Source: Cardinalis cardinalis | Taxonomy: Eukaryota > Chordata > Aves > Passeriformes > Cardinalidae | Direction of reading: 5' to 3' | Length of the DNA stretch: 64,000 bases | NCBI GenBank assembly: GCA_014549065.1 | Contig: JACDOX010000386.1 | Coordinates: 401,063 to 465,062 of the forward strand | In this document: positions 36,901 through 49,989 of the stretch, piece by piece | Numbering within the stretch: the stretch's first letter is position 1 | How the letters are laid out: each line of letters starts with the position of its first letter | Translations under genes and position numbers: made by a program | Notes under the pieces: model-generated | Told to the model about the DNA's origin: nothing | The model's input: the letters and a program-made list of their open reading frames with translations, nothing else | Databases searched by the model: none

Positions 36901-39900
36901 ATGAAGGTGAACTTACAAATGCAGACATGGATTAATAGTGTCAAGACTGCACGATGAAAAAGACTAGACAGGGCAAAACAAAACCAAGGCCCCACACTTC
37001 AGTTTTTCTCACCAGAGTAAATATGATGTCCTGGCACTTGCTAGAAAACTATGGTGAGTGGGATCCTAGTGATGCCTTTGTAAAGTCAGGGGATCAACTG
37101 GAATATTTGGAGCAGCAGTAGCCGCAGCAGTGCTCAAACATCTGAATAAACCCTCTTTCTTACAAGTCTGCTAAAGATCTGTACCTGTAACTCCCCAGAT
37201 TGTCATTAAATAATTTAGTCTTTCCTTTCAATACTGAACCAGGAGTACAGGAACAGGCATTTTAATTAGTGTCTCAATTATCATTTAAATGTTTGCCTAT
37301 CAAGTTCAATAAAGATCAAGCGGCTGAATTTTGAGACAAGTGTCCGTGTCATCAATGATCTCCCAAGTGGTGACTTATTTGAAGGTTGGAAATTCATGCA
37401 GGTGGTTCTCAAAAAGCAGTTAATCAGTATAAATTCTTTGGCTGCAGACCCTGCCTCTGTGAAAATTCATTTGACCTTTATGGGCTAGAAAGTATTTCAC
37501 ACACCACAAGAACAGACATCCTAAACTGCAGTCACGAGCTTAAGAGAGGTCATATCTCTAAAAATATGTTCTATCAAGCAATTGTATTGCAGAAAATTAG
37601 CAAGTGATTCACCAAAATAACTACATCAGCTACTGAAATAAAGAGGTAGAAAGGTGTGCAGCTGCAACCAGCTGCAAATAAGTGTTCTAGTGGCTAGAAA
37701 TCTGCTTCTCAAAAAAANCAGTCTTAGATTTGGCTGGTCTCCTTCCAATCATCAGTCATCACCCTATTTCATGAAATGCTTATTTCTAATCCCTGGAAGG
37801 GAAGAAAGACAGCAATGAAAAATCCCCAGACTTATCACACNTTATTGAGCAAAGATGTGTTGTCTTTGCTTCTGTCTCTGGGCTGCCTACAAAGTCTGCT
37901 ACTTGCAGAAATGTGTGAGTTTTCCTTCAGCTTAGAAAGTTGCAGGGACTTTGGAGATTAAGAGAGTGGAGTTCAGGTCTTGGGTGTTACAAGTAAGACA
38001 CATAAGGAATTCTTCCCACAAAGCAGGAACATTATTTGGAAACCAAATCAGTGCCAAGATATTCCTAAAGGTTGCCTGGAACTGAAAACTATAATTATCA
38101 TCTGTTGTCTTCATCCCCCAACAAATACCTCTACAATAGTGATAGTTCAGTGAGCAAACACAATTAAACTTCCCAGAATAATTTTCAATGTGAAGAGGGA
38201 AAGGGAGAACTAAAATCTTCATTCAGTCCCTAAGACTGAATTACTGGAGGTGGAAGGGCCAACAAGGACAAAGAGTCGGGCAGACCAAGCGCACCCAGCT
38301 GATCCCAGTACAGCACACACACCATAGCTCACTGCCAGGGCAGCCTGGCAGGACACCTCCCACAACCCCATCATCTCGGTCTGATGCAATCCCTGAGCAG
38401 ACAGAAAGCTGCAGAACTNAAGGGAAGGGCTATTCTGCCTTTTGAAGCCACACAAGTAGACAATCTTGATTAGTACCTCCGCAACCTCGTATGTAACATT
38501 TGGTACCCTGTCCCTTGCAAGTTGTATATTGCCTCAGATTTCCAATCATTGGCAAAAGGGTAGAAACATCCAGCAATGCTAAATCAGGAAAGAACTATCA
38601 CTATGAGCTCACGAACCACCTCCCATTGACAGGCTGAGGGATACCAGTAACCATACCAGTTCTGAATTTATCAATTTTTTGGTAACATCTTGTATGATCT
38701 AACTAGGGTATTTTTGTTTTGGAGTTTTTATNCAAAGACAAAAATTGGATGTCATATGGCATTTGTAGCCAAATGTCTCAGAGAAATGCAAGTGAACTGT
38801 ATCAACTCAATTTCTCTCGTTCATCAGATATGCAGTCCCACAAAACAATAAAACTAATTTTACCAAGGCCATCAACGCATGATGCAGATTTATCATGATA
38901 GTTTTAGTCCAAGCTCTGTCTGAATTCTAAATTAACTATTTCATTAAACTGTTCAGCTGTTGAACTAGCCAATCTACAGTTCCTATTCACCATTTTACAT
39001 TTATTTACTATCACAAGATTTACCTGTTTCAGGCAGACATTTGTTTAGCTGTCTGCAAGCAATTATATTTTTTGGAAGCTTCTGTCATAGGCTTTTTCAT
39101 CAGGATTTTGCAGATTACAAAAGAGGCNTAAAGACAGCAATCAAACTCCAGACTAACATGGCTAAGATTATACTTTCTGCTAACGAAATTGAACTAAAAC
39201 AGCTTGGCACCACCTGCAACAAGGATATGAAATTGGGCCACACAAGTTGTTGATTTCTCAGATTGGTTGCTAACTCAACTTTTTTTTTGCCCGAATTAGA
39301 AGGATTATACCTTTGTCTTTAAAAAAGTCCAATAAATTGAGAAAAGTAGGTTAGTTTTGTCGGTGCTGAAAGAAGCTGCTATGTTTCCATGCTTATGGTT
39401 TTAACCCACACAATGCAATTGAGATTCCATAAGCATTAGTCACCAAAGATAGGACAGGAAAGAGACTGATGCCCTTTCTCCCTGATGCCCTTTCTCCCCT
39501 CTCCAGTCAGGTTTCAGAGGACTCCATGGGAAACAAGGGAGCCCTTTTGCTGCATGATAAGGACATGCATTGAGGTCTCCCCATCACAAGGAACCTGCGG
39601 CTGTCAGTCAATCCCCACAGACGTTCATAGCACCCTGATTCATTGGCTCTGCCTCCTCCTTCCACAGCGCTCTGAGTTGGGAAGGGACTTTTTTGTTACT
39701 ACAGTGCTCTGTTGCACTGTCCACTGTAATTTCTAGGACACTCAGTTAGGGATGAATGACCTCTGAACTAGATGAAGGACCACGAGGTGCCAGCTTGTGG
39801 CACATCTCCAGCTCAGGCAATTACCAGTTGGCATAGGTGTGTACAGGGGAGGAGAGGAAGCATTCCCAAGGTGAAAAGCAGCACATCAATGCTTTCAAGA

Positions 39901-40165
39901 ACTCCTCATAGGGAAGTCTGTATCTTTTTGTTTGTCTGTTTGTTCAGTCATATGAGTGGTAAATCCATGAGTCAGTTCCCAAACATTTCATGTCAAGGTT
40001 ATNATTGAATCACAGCCATTGCAAAATGCCCTGTCTCACTTTTCATGCAGCATTTTTCTTCCCTACTGTTGTTTTTGTTGTTGCCTGAGCACTGCAAGCC
40101 AGCCTNACAATACAGGAACAGTGCAACTTCCCCACCCCCCCATGCATAGAAATAATTTTGCCTTC
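33950..40165. other. No gene recognised
   Basis: Six kilobases with no repeat family or gene that I can name. A minus-strand frame of 85 codons at 34493-34750 has a protein-like composition rich in Cys and Gly, but no domain that I recognise. A 10-bp-arm hairpin with a 2-base loop lies at 34970-34991. Near 37305 an AATAAAG motif followed by a G/T-rich stretch weakly suggests an LTR end, but no boundaries were found. A 16-bp tandem duplication at 39466-39497 is listed separately. Confidence 0.5.
39466..39497. repeat. Perfect 16-bp tandem duplication
   Basis: CTGATGCCCTTTCTCC occurs twice with no spacer and no mismatch (39466-39481 and 39482-39497). The perfect identity suggests a recent duplication or an assembly artefact. 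Confidence 0.93.
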
Positions 40166-40649
40166 TGTTAAAAATAGGTTAGAAATTGTTGTAACATAGT
40201 TGATAATTGTTAAGCATGTGCTGTTAGTTTGGTTGTTATATTGTAAAAGGGGTTAAAAGGGTCGTTATAAGAATTACGGTGCTCAACGTACTGTATTACA
40301 CCTAAGTAAAGTGCATCTCTCCCCAAGCGAAACGAGCCGGCCTGGGCAGAACTGTAATGGGCCAATCAAGGGCCTAAAACCTTCATGCAAATGAAGAATC
40401 CNAAAAGAAACCAATCCAAANGGACAAAAANCAGGATAAAAAGGGGCATNTGCCCCAGGAAAGCCGTGCCGCACCGCCTGGAACATCGGGNACATCTCTG
40501 CTGAAGAACACCTAGTGCCGGCACTGCAGCATCCTCGACGGGAATGCTCCTGCTCCGCCAGCGAGCCCCCATGCTTTAGGCCTTTTCTATTTATTATAAT
40601 AAATGCTGAAATCACTTTTAGGACNGGGAGTCTGGTCCCGTTTTTAACA
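40166..40649 (+). mobile_element. Solo LTR, 484 bp, with 9-bp terminal inverted repeats
   Basis: The element opens with TGTTAAAAA (40166-40174) and closes with its exact reverse complement TTTTTAACA (40641-40649). Between them are two CCAAT boxes (40362-40366 and 40411-40415), a TATA-like GATAAAAAGG (40435-40444) and the polyadenylation signal AATAAA (40598-40603), in the order expected of U3-R-U5. No internal retroviral genes follow, so it is a solo LTR. The flanks do not match as a target-site duplication (GCCTTC before, CTCCCC after). This means decay, or recombination between different copies. Six isolated N bases fall between 40402 and 40625. Short frames at 40283-40615 on the minus strand are shadows of the LTR. 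Confidence 0.88.
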
Positions 40650-42689
40650 CTCCCCTCATCCCCATGCTGGATGCTTATTCAAGATGTCCCATTTTCAGAC
40701 AGGGAGTACTGCAGAGGTCGTGGAAATATACGGTGCTGTAGTTAGGAGGGAAGGAATATAGGCAGGATGAGCTAGCCCCTGCTAGACAAATACCTGGGCA
40801 TNGCAATCTCTAATGCCGTCTTAGATGGCAGTTGAAAATGGCAGAAGAACATATTTGTGGGAAGAAAACAGGGTGACACATTCTTTCTATCTTCCCTGTG
40901 CTACTTTTTACCCCTCAGCCTACCCCTCAAAAATGCTTTTACTTGGACAGAAATGCCACAAATAAACTTCCTGAAGCCCAAATCAATCTGCATTCCGAGG
41001 CAGGGCACCTGTTTGGGTGCAGCCTGGCTCCTGCGGCTTATGAAATGGTCTCTGCATTGTNTCCTCTCACCACTTTTGTTTTGCCTCTGAGTAACTAAGC
41101 CTGTTACTTCCTTGTAATAATGCAAGGAAGGTATGCAAACTATCCAACACCTCTTTGGCAAGAGAACAGGCTTATCTGCTGCATTTGCCCTAAGGACAGG
41201 CAACAGAGTTTCAGTGCTAGCCAGGAGCAGGTATTTCTGTCTTGTCTTGGTATCATCAACTGTGAGGTATTTTTGCTGTCACAGTTCAGGGTTCAGGCCT
41301 TAAACATACTTTAAAGAAGGAAGATAAGAAACAGTGGAGCATCCACATCTGCAATCTGNGTAATTCTGCTGCTGTATGAATATGTGTGTTTGGGAATTGA
41401 ACCCAGCTCCAGGAAGACTGAGCTCCTATGGGACTTTTAACACAGGGAGCTGGTATTTTGGTTCTAAGCTCCCAAAGGAAAAGGCAAAGTGCAGACATGC
41501 CAGCCCACACCTGTTCATTCCAAACTGCTTTTTTACAGAAAGCTGACTGCCATGAAAATCTCACCCTAAATCAGAAGGAAAATAACTAACTTGATTAGGC
41601 ACTTACACATACTAAGGGTGAATATTAATCTCTGGCTTAATGCATTCTCCCTGCTCTACTGAAACTTNCTTGGTCCTCTGTCTTTTATAGGTGAACGTCG
41701 TACTGATGAAAAGATCTGCCACCAGCACTTTTCCTTCAAAAGAGCTCAAAAATATTTGATCGAAATAGATTGGTTCANTATTCTTGTTTTAAGTGTAAGG
41801 AAGCAGATAGAAGGAAGGGATTACATCCCAATCTCTGCAAATCAGCAGCAAACTGGGAAGAAGGCTCTGTCACGCAGCTCTGCCCCAACACTACAAGGAG
41901 GCCAACCCAGCACTGCCTCAGCCCCTGGGATGGAAAAAGACCCCTCTGTCTGTCCATCTATTTCCCTNTCTGTCTTGGGGCATCTGCTGGACAGGCGCTG
42001 CCCCACGGGCTGCNGTGAAGTCCTTTCCAAGACTCCCACCAAACTCACCTATCAGCAGAAGCCCACAGCTGAAAAAGCCAAATATCAGACCTCATAAGCA
42101 ATATTTTCTAAAGGGTAGAGAGAATGATGTCCATGTGTTACAGTGCTAATATAAATATCTAGTCCATTGCTTCTGTTGCCAGGCGTTCTGGTTGTGACTT
42201 CAGTTTCCCCACAAAGAGAGCACAGAAGCAAAGCGCAGATGGGAAAATATTAGTTGAACCATAAAAAATAAAAAAGTTATTGCTTTTTTATTTTTTTTCT
42301 GTAAAAGAAAACAACTTTTCTAGGAAATGGAAATGTAGCTCCAAGCTAAGTGGTTAATATTTTTTTCAAATTCAAATGGAGTGGTGGATCACATTAGTAA
42401 TTAGGATTTTAAAGGATGCAAAGTCAAGGCAGCAATCCTTCTGGCTTCTGCAAGGGTAATTATATTTTTAAAAAAATCAATAAATATCTCTACATCTATA
42501 AATATGAGGTAAATTCTACAATAAGGATTAAAATCTGTTCTTGCTTTTCTAGAAATATATATAACATTGTAGAATCATGTAGCATCATGTGTTTTCTAAC
42601 TGTAATACATTTCAAGCAGTCAGTTTCGTAATCTTTCTTATTTTGTATTGTTACAGCATATTTTATTATTGATGGATTGTTCCTTTCCC
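40650..42689. other. No gene recognised
   Basis: Open frames up to 113 codons (41756-42097, plus strand) overlap others on the opposite strand and carry no domain. No recognisable repeat family. The sequence becomes strongly AT-rich from about 42240. Confidence 0.5.
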
Positions 42690-43225
42690 CCCTGTATTAT
42701 TGGTTTTGCCCTAGCTGTCCATCTCTGCAAAGATCTGCCCCTCTGTTCCTTGTTCCTCCTCCTATTGAANGTCAATCCCTCCCCAAGCCTGCCTCTTTCT
42801 CTAGAAACTTCCCTATCAATCTTGTGTNCTTNGAAACCCCACTGGTTTGTTTAAATTATTCTCCTCCCCTGCAGTTCCTTACTGGTTTAATCACTGTATT
42901 CCCTGCCTTGTGTTCCACCTCCAATTTCTCCCAATTGGTCAAAGATTGTATCCTTCCCTGGGACCTCCTCTTCCTTATAATCTGATGTATGCAGTTGCGT
43001 TTCTTTTTCTGTCACTGAACCCCTGTGTGTGAGCGTCTTTGGAAACCGTACAGAGGGCCTCTCCCTGATCCTTGTCCCTACCCTCGGCACAGTCTGCAGT
43101 CCCCTGAGCCGTAGGGCTGCCGTACCCTGCAGCTGCACCGCGGATCGGACAGCTTTCTGGGGGCAGCCCCCACCTGCTGTTGGGTGTCGGGAGCTGGCTG
43201 GGCTGAAGAAATCCGGCGCCGCGGC
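42690..43225 (+). mobile_element. Probable LTR of an endogenous retrovirus, boundaries uncertain
   Basis: A pyrimidine-rich, repeat-poor U3-like part contains ACTGGTTTAATC and CCAATTGGTC boxes. It is followed by a TATA-like CTTATAATC (near 42974), a GAACCCCTGTGTGTGAGCGTC stretch that recalls the R region of avian LTRs, and a CpG-rich U5-like part up to GGCGCCGCGGCA (near 43225). GC content falls sharply to AT-rich sequence on both sides. I could not fix the TG start or find a target-site duplication, so the ends are approximate. Frames of 61 to 102 codons here are by-products. Confidence 0.48.
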
Positions 43226-43950
43226 AGAATCACTCTAATGAAATCTAAAAAAAGACTGATTTTTTTATTCCATTCCAAGTGATGCAAGCTATTTTCCAAG
43301 AGTGCTTAAGAGTAAAAATAGGATTTTACCTGGTATTTTTTTAAACTGATTTTCTTTTTAACCTGAGAATAAGTTCCTCAAAATATACAGTCTTCAAGGT
43401 AATCTACACATTGTTAATCTTCTGATAATATATACAGACGCGTATAAAAAGTTTAAAGGTACACCCCACAATGTTAGTAATAATAAAACCAAAAATTTTC
43501 TCTNATCTGAAGAAGAGAATTGGATGGTCATATTCAAAGATCAAACTATAGGAGCGACTGAGAGTCATTCTAAAAGAAAATAAAATGGGGAAAATGGCAA
43601 TACACTGGCAAAAAAGCAGCTATGGTAAGAATGACNAAGGCCGCTATTTTTTACATGCTACCAACTCATTGCAGGACCCAGACCTTTGGTTCTGCTGCTT
43701 GTACATGGAAAAAGTATGTTTTACAGTTTCTATTACTCTTTACCTCACAGGAGAAGAAATTTCNAGCAAAACAAAGGAATTTTAAAGTTACATGACTGCA
43801 GCGTCAAAGAACAAGTTGAATCAATAAACCCAACAGTCAAATAAAAGGCTAGGAGTGTAAATAGAAAAGAAAAAGTTTAGAGCCTAAGAAGAAAATAAAN
43901 TTAATGTCAGCAGATGTGTCCAAACTCGGAAGAAGTTTGTCATTATTTGC
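43226..43950. other. No gene recognised; AT-rich
   Basis: AT-rich sequence between the probable LTR and the CR1 fragment, with A-rich runs and no open frame above about 66 codons. Nothing recognised. Confidence 0.55.
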
Positions 43951-44197
43951 CAACAAGAGACAGTGAGTACAAACTGAATGCAGGAGATTATACTTGAACA
44001 GAAAAAAATAAAATCTCTTTACAGTGAGGGTGGTCAAGCCCTGGAACATGATGCCCAGAGAGGCTGTGGAATCACTGTCATTGGGAGTCCCAGTCCTGGA
44101 CAACTTGCTTTGGCTGACCCCCCCTTGAGCAGGGGAACAAAGCTAAATGGTCTCTAGAGGAGCCTTTCAACCTCAACCTTTTGCTNTGTGATTTCAT
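43951..44197 (+). mobile_element. CR1 LINE 3' UTR fragment
   Basis: The order of blocks is that of a CR1 3' end: a decayed 'gagaaagtggacacaaattg'-like start, then AGTGAGGGTGGTCAAGCCCT, GCCCAGAGAGGCTGTGGAAT, a CTTGAGCAGGGG block and finally CCTTTCAACCTCAACC followed by a degraded TGTGATTTCAT tail. Only the last 250 bases of the element are present, so it is strongly 5'-truncated and cannot be mobile. It belongs to a different CR1 subfamily from the copy at 8 kb, judged by the 'ctggaca...ctgacc' region. Confidence 0.88.
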
Positions 44198-47100
44198 CTA
44201 ATGTGCAAAACCCTGTCCATGAGGCAGCACTTCCTGCAGGCTGCTTGCCTTAGTCCGGTGTGATCCAAACAAGAGACATCCCTTGCTTCCCAGGCTCATT
44301 TGAACTGCACTCCCTCCGCCCCATCCCTTGAGACGGCAGTGAAGGAAAGTAATTCTTTTCCTCTCAGGTTCTTTAGTAATGTCCTAGACAAACTGGCAAA
44401 ACCCTTGACTTTTTTTTCTGAGAGTGGACCAAACAGATTTGCAACACTAACCCTTCCCTGGGTATTGCCTGGGGNAGTAAGCTTTAAAGTCATCAATGTG
44501 AAGTTAAGTTTGTGCATTAAGATTTTGTGTCTACTCTGTGAGGTTGCTCAGGAGATGATTTGTTACCACAAAACATGACAATGTTAAAGGCTTTTTACAT
44601 TGTTCCTTAAAAACTAAGCTGGGGATAAAACAGACCACCAGAGTCAAGTAGCAATTAGTCTTTTTCTGCTGACTTAATTCTGGAACACTGTCTAACTTGT
44701 TATGTTTTCCTTTCACAAGAAATTAAAAAAAAAAAAAAAGTGAAAGGAATCAATCTAAAGGTGAAGATAGATCCTGTACACCAAGTTTATTTGACTGTTA
44801 AAGATCAAACATTTTCTACGTAGATTTGCTTCAAAAACTGCTCTCTATGTAAACATGTCCTTGATAACCTAGAGAAATCAGCTGATAAGATTGACTGTCT
44901 CAGTGGGAAAAAAATAATGAAAAGAAAACAAAATGTACCTTTTCTAATAATTAAGTATCAAAGCCTACAAAGTCATTCAGGGTGTCTCTTGCCAGACATC
45001 TGGGAAGAAAATTTTGCTCCTTTAAGTCTTGCTTCTTTTTCTGAAAAGTAATTTAATGGATGTGATTTCAAAACATACATTAATGCTCTTGCTGCAAATC
45101 TATTTTTATGAGTATGAATTAGCAGAAAGGCAGGTCAAGAGATTTTAAGGGTAGGAGCTGAAGGCAGTGACAGCCCAGAATGTACTTGTGATTGGGAGCA
45201 GTGGAAATCAACGCCTTTGCCTTCTGCTTCATGGCTTGATTGACATGGCAATTACACAGGCCATTGCTCTGATGTGCTACAAACTTCTTCTCAGCGTATC
45301 AAGTCTCATTTTTTAAGGGCTTACATTCCTGATCAGATTTATTTTTCAATAAGTACTCCTTTTCATCAAGGAATGCTTGACATATAGTAGAGTGAGGTAG
45401 AAGCAAAGAAAGAGAAATTATGTAGGAACAAATTTTAAGTGTCCAAGAACAAATGGGCAGTATTTGTTCAGGTGGAAGAAAATCATATTAAATACTCGCT
45501 GTGTTCTGGAACATCACAGAAGGGCACATTGCTGTGTTTTATCGAGGAATTGCATCCTTTTTAAAATAAAAGCCATTGACTTTCTGTTGTTNACAACCTC
45601 AACAGCCACACAAAGGCCACCACTTTGCCTGTGAATCATTTCCACTTGCTCTATCCATAGCCTGGTCCTGCCATCCCTTGGANAGCTATGGCTCCTTTCA
45701 ATCTAAAACTTCCGTACAGAACTTGGAGGTAACATATTCAAATGACTATACTGCAAGTGAAAAAAGATACACAAAGATTTTATCAGCCTAGGTTTAAAAA
45801 CAAAACAAAACAATCCAGTTTTAGAAACTGAGGAGTGTAGAAATAGATTTTTATTTTCTTTGTATTGATAAGGAAAAAATTGTTTCTGAAATTCTCTAGT
45901 AAGAATTTGCTACAGAAATACTCCAACATTCTGTGATTGTCTACAAAGGAACACACATTTATTAATCAATCATACTCCGTCACAGACAAAATGAGTGCCA
46001 AAGGCTGCTGTGCCTATCGACAAGTGAAACAACAGCAGCCCCAGGAACAGATAACTTTCATCTTCCCTTGTGGTCCATGTTGAAGCAATTCGACATTAAT
46101 GCTTTCTAATGGTACCCACAGTCTGTTTGTTGCTCTTGCATGCTTTGACAGCTTGGAATAGGCAGATCTTAGTTTTTTTTCCTCATTGAGTGAACGAGAA
46201 AAGTTTTAACTTCTGCGAATGAGATGCATACCCTTGTTTTAAAGAATAGAATAGGATTTAAATTTTGCTCTCAGGCAGAAGAAAAATTAGATACTACACT
46301 TTTACAATTACACCAAGTGAGAAAAGATGTTTCTTCTTTCAAATGAAGTGAAAGAAATTACTTTGAGCAGTTCATTAGCTAGACCAGGGATGTCTGTGTC
46401 CTGATTAGCCCTTGGCTGCACCAGACTGAACGTGATTTTTGAGGCCAGAGCCCGGGTGTCCTGCTGCCAGGTGCTGCCAGATACAGGGTGACCTCTCCAG
46501 CCTCTGGTGGCCACAGCACTCACACAGCACTGATGAGGGCAGAGGAGGGCTGAACTACAAACAAGGCCTAGCTTGCAGTCCCTTATGTCCCTCGTCTCTG
46601 CGTTCTGTCTGCTTTGTTAACCATCACACTAGGCAAGCAAGATGGGCAAGAAGGGGGAACAACCTTGATCCTTGGTTAGAACAAAACCACAGCACACACA
46701 TGTCCCAAGCCAGAAAGAGCACCTGCTGACTCAAAGGTTGTGACAGTCAGTTCTTGCCTGAGAAGGCTGGAGACAAGGCAGAGCCACAGGGGTGAGCACG
46801 CAGCTCCCGAGAGCCCCTGTGAACCCTGGTCTACATCTCCAGTCCCTCTGGCTCAGGTGTCCTCACACCCAGTTATGCCCAGTCATGGCTGCGGCAGCAG
46901 CTGCAGGGCACAGCAGCATCAGCCTCTGGCACACACCTCTCCCTGTACTGTTTTATCTGTAACCATGTCCTGGAGTTGGCTTGTGAACATCACTGGTGTT
47001 TTAGGCAGTATCAGGGAAGAAGCAGGGGAAGAGATAGCCTCAGGAAGAAAAGAAGACAAAANATGAGGCCGCTGTGGGATAACAGTTACCGCTAAAAAAA

Positions 47101-48830
47101 TCTCAGTGTCTTGTAATTCCTCCTGTTNGACTGCTTTGGAAAGCCCACACGTTCCATTCCACTGTAGGATCATTACACCTTAGTGGAGATGACTTATTGC
47201 AGCTGAGATGGGCTCCCTACCCATGGAAAAAACACTTTCTGCTCTGCTGCCACATGAGCTACCGCTGGTATCACTCTCAGCACATGGCTTTGTTCTGCTT
47301 CCAAAATATTCCCAATTGTCTGTCATTTCGCACTCTCCTGCCTTCATCTTCCTCATCCTCCCTATTAATTCTTTTCCATCTGACACCTTGTCATCATCTT
47401 CTATAAAGAAGTACAACCAAATTGCATAAGCCTGTTGCATAAATCCCAACTGCAAACACCCCAAGATGCCTGTCATGATGCCTTGTTTCTGGTATTCTGT
47501 TCCTCACTACCCTGCCATCCACTCCCAATCGCTAGTGTTCCCCAGCTTTCTAAGTCTTCAGGCAAGAGCTATCTTACTATCAATTTTTCCCCCGGTGTAA
47601 TGTCAAAGGCCAACTACCTTGCCTTATTAACAGCAATTATTGCAATTACTAATTCACGAAGAATTATTTTGCAACTAAATTAAATATCTAAAGTAAGGGC
47701 AAGCACATGTGATGAATACCCAAGAGCTGTTAAATCTCTGCAATTACTACCCTGCTCAGAGCTAAAGAAAAAGCCTCTGAAGCAGAGCTGAATTATAGAT
47801 TTTAATTTTTTTTTTTTACTATATTTCATTGTGGAGTTGGAGAGAGGATAAATCACACAAACATTACAAACTCCAAGACTTCTAGGTGCATTCATTACTC
47901 AGAATCTTAAACTTCAAAAAACTTATTGGGTATTTACTGACCCCATTAGAAAACAGCAGTCAATTATCATTTCCCTTTTGGTCAATTTGTGCAAAAAATG
48001 AAAGCAATAAAACCAGACAACACTGCTGCAATCAAAACTACTTAACTTTTTCAATCTTCTGTTCCCTTCACCATGTTTAAAGCAAAAAGAAAAGGCTTCA
48101 GTATCATGCCCAACCATGAGGGACAAACACTTATTTTATCAGCAATGTATTGACAAGCAGTATTCTATTTCCCCTGCTGAGATGGAATGGAAGCTGTGTA
48201 TTCGGGTGAGCTGCATACAGCCTCTAAACTGGCCAGCCAGTGGGATCAAAACAAGAAGACATGACTGTCCATCTTATGGCATTTGTTCAAAATCATACTT
48301 TTTCTTTCCTCCACGGAGGACCTTGTAAAAACCTGTTCCAGAGTTTGGTCTTTGCTGAAGGTGCAGCATGACAAGTGAATTGTGCAACAAGAAGGCTCCA
48401 TGGGCAAAGTCATTTGTGCTAAACAACCTCTACTGCCCTGTTTGACAGCTATGGCTGAGGAGCTGCTCCAGATGGGATGGAANTTTCCCCTCTGGGATCA
48501 GAGACATTTGTTCATCAGGCACCTGTGCCAGCACAGAGGAAGCTGTGCCAGGGGAAGATGCCGTGGGCATTTGATTCTTGCTGCAGTGTTTATCTCCAGT
48601 GCAGGCTGTATTTCTTTACTCTTCTGTAAGGACTGTTTCAGCACCACTGCAAGTGTTTGCAAATTAGACAAATATCTCCTGTTAAATGTTGTCTCAGTTT
48701 TCACCCTCATCTTTCTGAGCTTGAATCTCAAGTAGTGAAAGAGCATTTAAGAGTAGGAGCTGTGAGCCCAGCTTTTAAGTGGTCACTCTTGTTAGCAATC
48801 TTTCTACATGGAAGATGAAATAATAAAATA
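44198..48830. other. No gene recognised
   Basis: Open frames reach 117 codons (48382-48735, plus strand) with none that I can assign. An A-run of 14 lies near 44726-44740 and a T-run near 47806-47818. The stretches at about 45180-45300 (with a TTGATTGACA PBX-like site) and 47560-47690 (several ATTA cores, almost no CpG) look like candidate conserved non-coding sequence, but only alignment could show it. Confidence 0.5.
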
Positions 48831-48872
48831 TTTAGTTAGAAGGGACCCGTAAGGATCATCAAGTGCATTTGA
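48831..48872 (-). mobile_element. CR1 tail scrap
   Basis: TTAGTTAGAAGGGACCCGTAAGGATCATCAAGTGCA follows the reversed 3' end of CR1 elements ('ggaagggacc...ggatcatc...agtcca'). The similarity stops after about 40 bases. This is either a very short insertion or the remnant of a longer decayed one. Confidence 0.5.
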
Positions 48873-49747
48873 TACCTCCATTTGATGGATTCAGATAAAA
48901 CAGTTGATACATGCATTGGTGTACAAAATNTTAAACATGTAATAAAAAAACCTAAATGATTTTCAGCCTGCCGGGAACACCTCTTGGCTGNAGTTGGGAA
49001 ACCCACACCAGGAGTACATTAAACGAGAGTATTCAATTAAGAGCAATCTTAAAAGCAAAGCTTTCATAATTAAGATACTATAAAAGAGACCCAAATCCTT
49101 CAGAGATACCAGAAATGCTTAGCACTGCAGTGCCGTTTGTCTGCAGTCTGTTCTCTGTAGAAAATTTTCCTTTGAGCATTGTCTGCTCATAAAAGGAATA
49201 TCCGTTCCATCAGAACTTTTTACCATTTGCTGAGCTTTGACAGGCTGGAGAATGATGTCCGCCACAGAGTCAAACCATGTGTAAGAACAAAGCTCATATG
49301 GCTGTGTTGCATTGTTCCCCTTTCTCTCATCTCTCTCAACAGATAATTTCTGAACACAGATTTGCTAAGATTTTTAAGCTATAATCCATCACTAACCAGA
49401 AAGAAACCTGGTAAAACTTGCCGTCTCCAGCCTCACTTAAAGTTCCTCAAAGAGCACATTGATACCTGGTTTCAAAAGACAGCTTTTTAAGGAAAACTCG
49501 ACCGTTTCCAAAAATTACTATATTCCATCTCATGCATTGCACCTGGTTATTATTCAAGCTGTAGCTTGTTAGCATGGGGACTTCCTACAGGCTTTTATGG
49601 TCTGATAAAGCTCCTAGTATGCATTATGGCCTTCACATTAGAGCTGCATAGTACCATTAATAACAGAACATGGAAGGGCAATTTACTGATGAATGACTGT
49701 AATTTAATACACACAATCCACTAAAAACTTTTTAAGATAAAAATACA
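48873..49747. other. No gene recognised
   Basis: AT-rich sequence without an open frame of note, repeat family or RNA signature. Confidence 0.55.
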
Positions 49748-49989
49748 TTACATATAACAGAGAAATATCGTATCATGTTTTAAGAAGGGACTGAAGGCAG
49801 CAAGGCAGAGGTAAAAACACCTATTGGTAATAGCTATTCCAGACAGTCTCTTTGCTGGCTTGTTTTTAACANTCATTAGTGTAGACTCCACAGCCATGCC
49901 ACTGCATGCCACTTTTGGTGAGGCTTTGCTGTCTTTATCATTAGCAAGCTTTGCCAAAGTCCATACTGAANCTACTGTGCTGTAGAATG

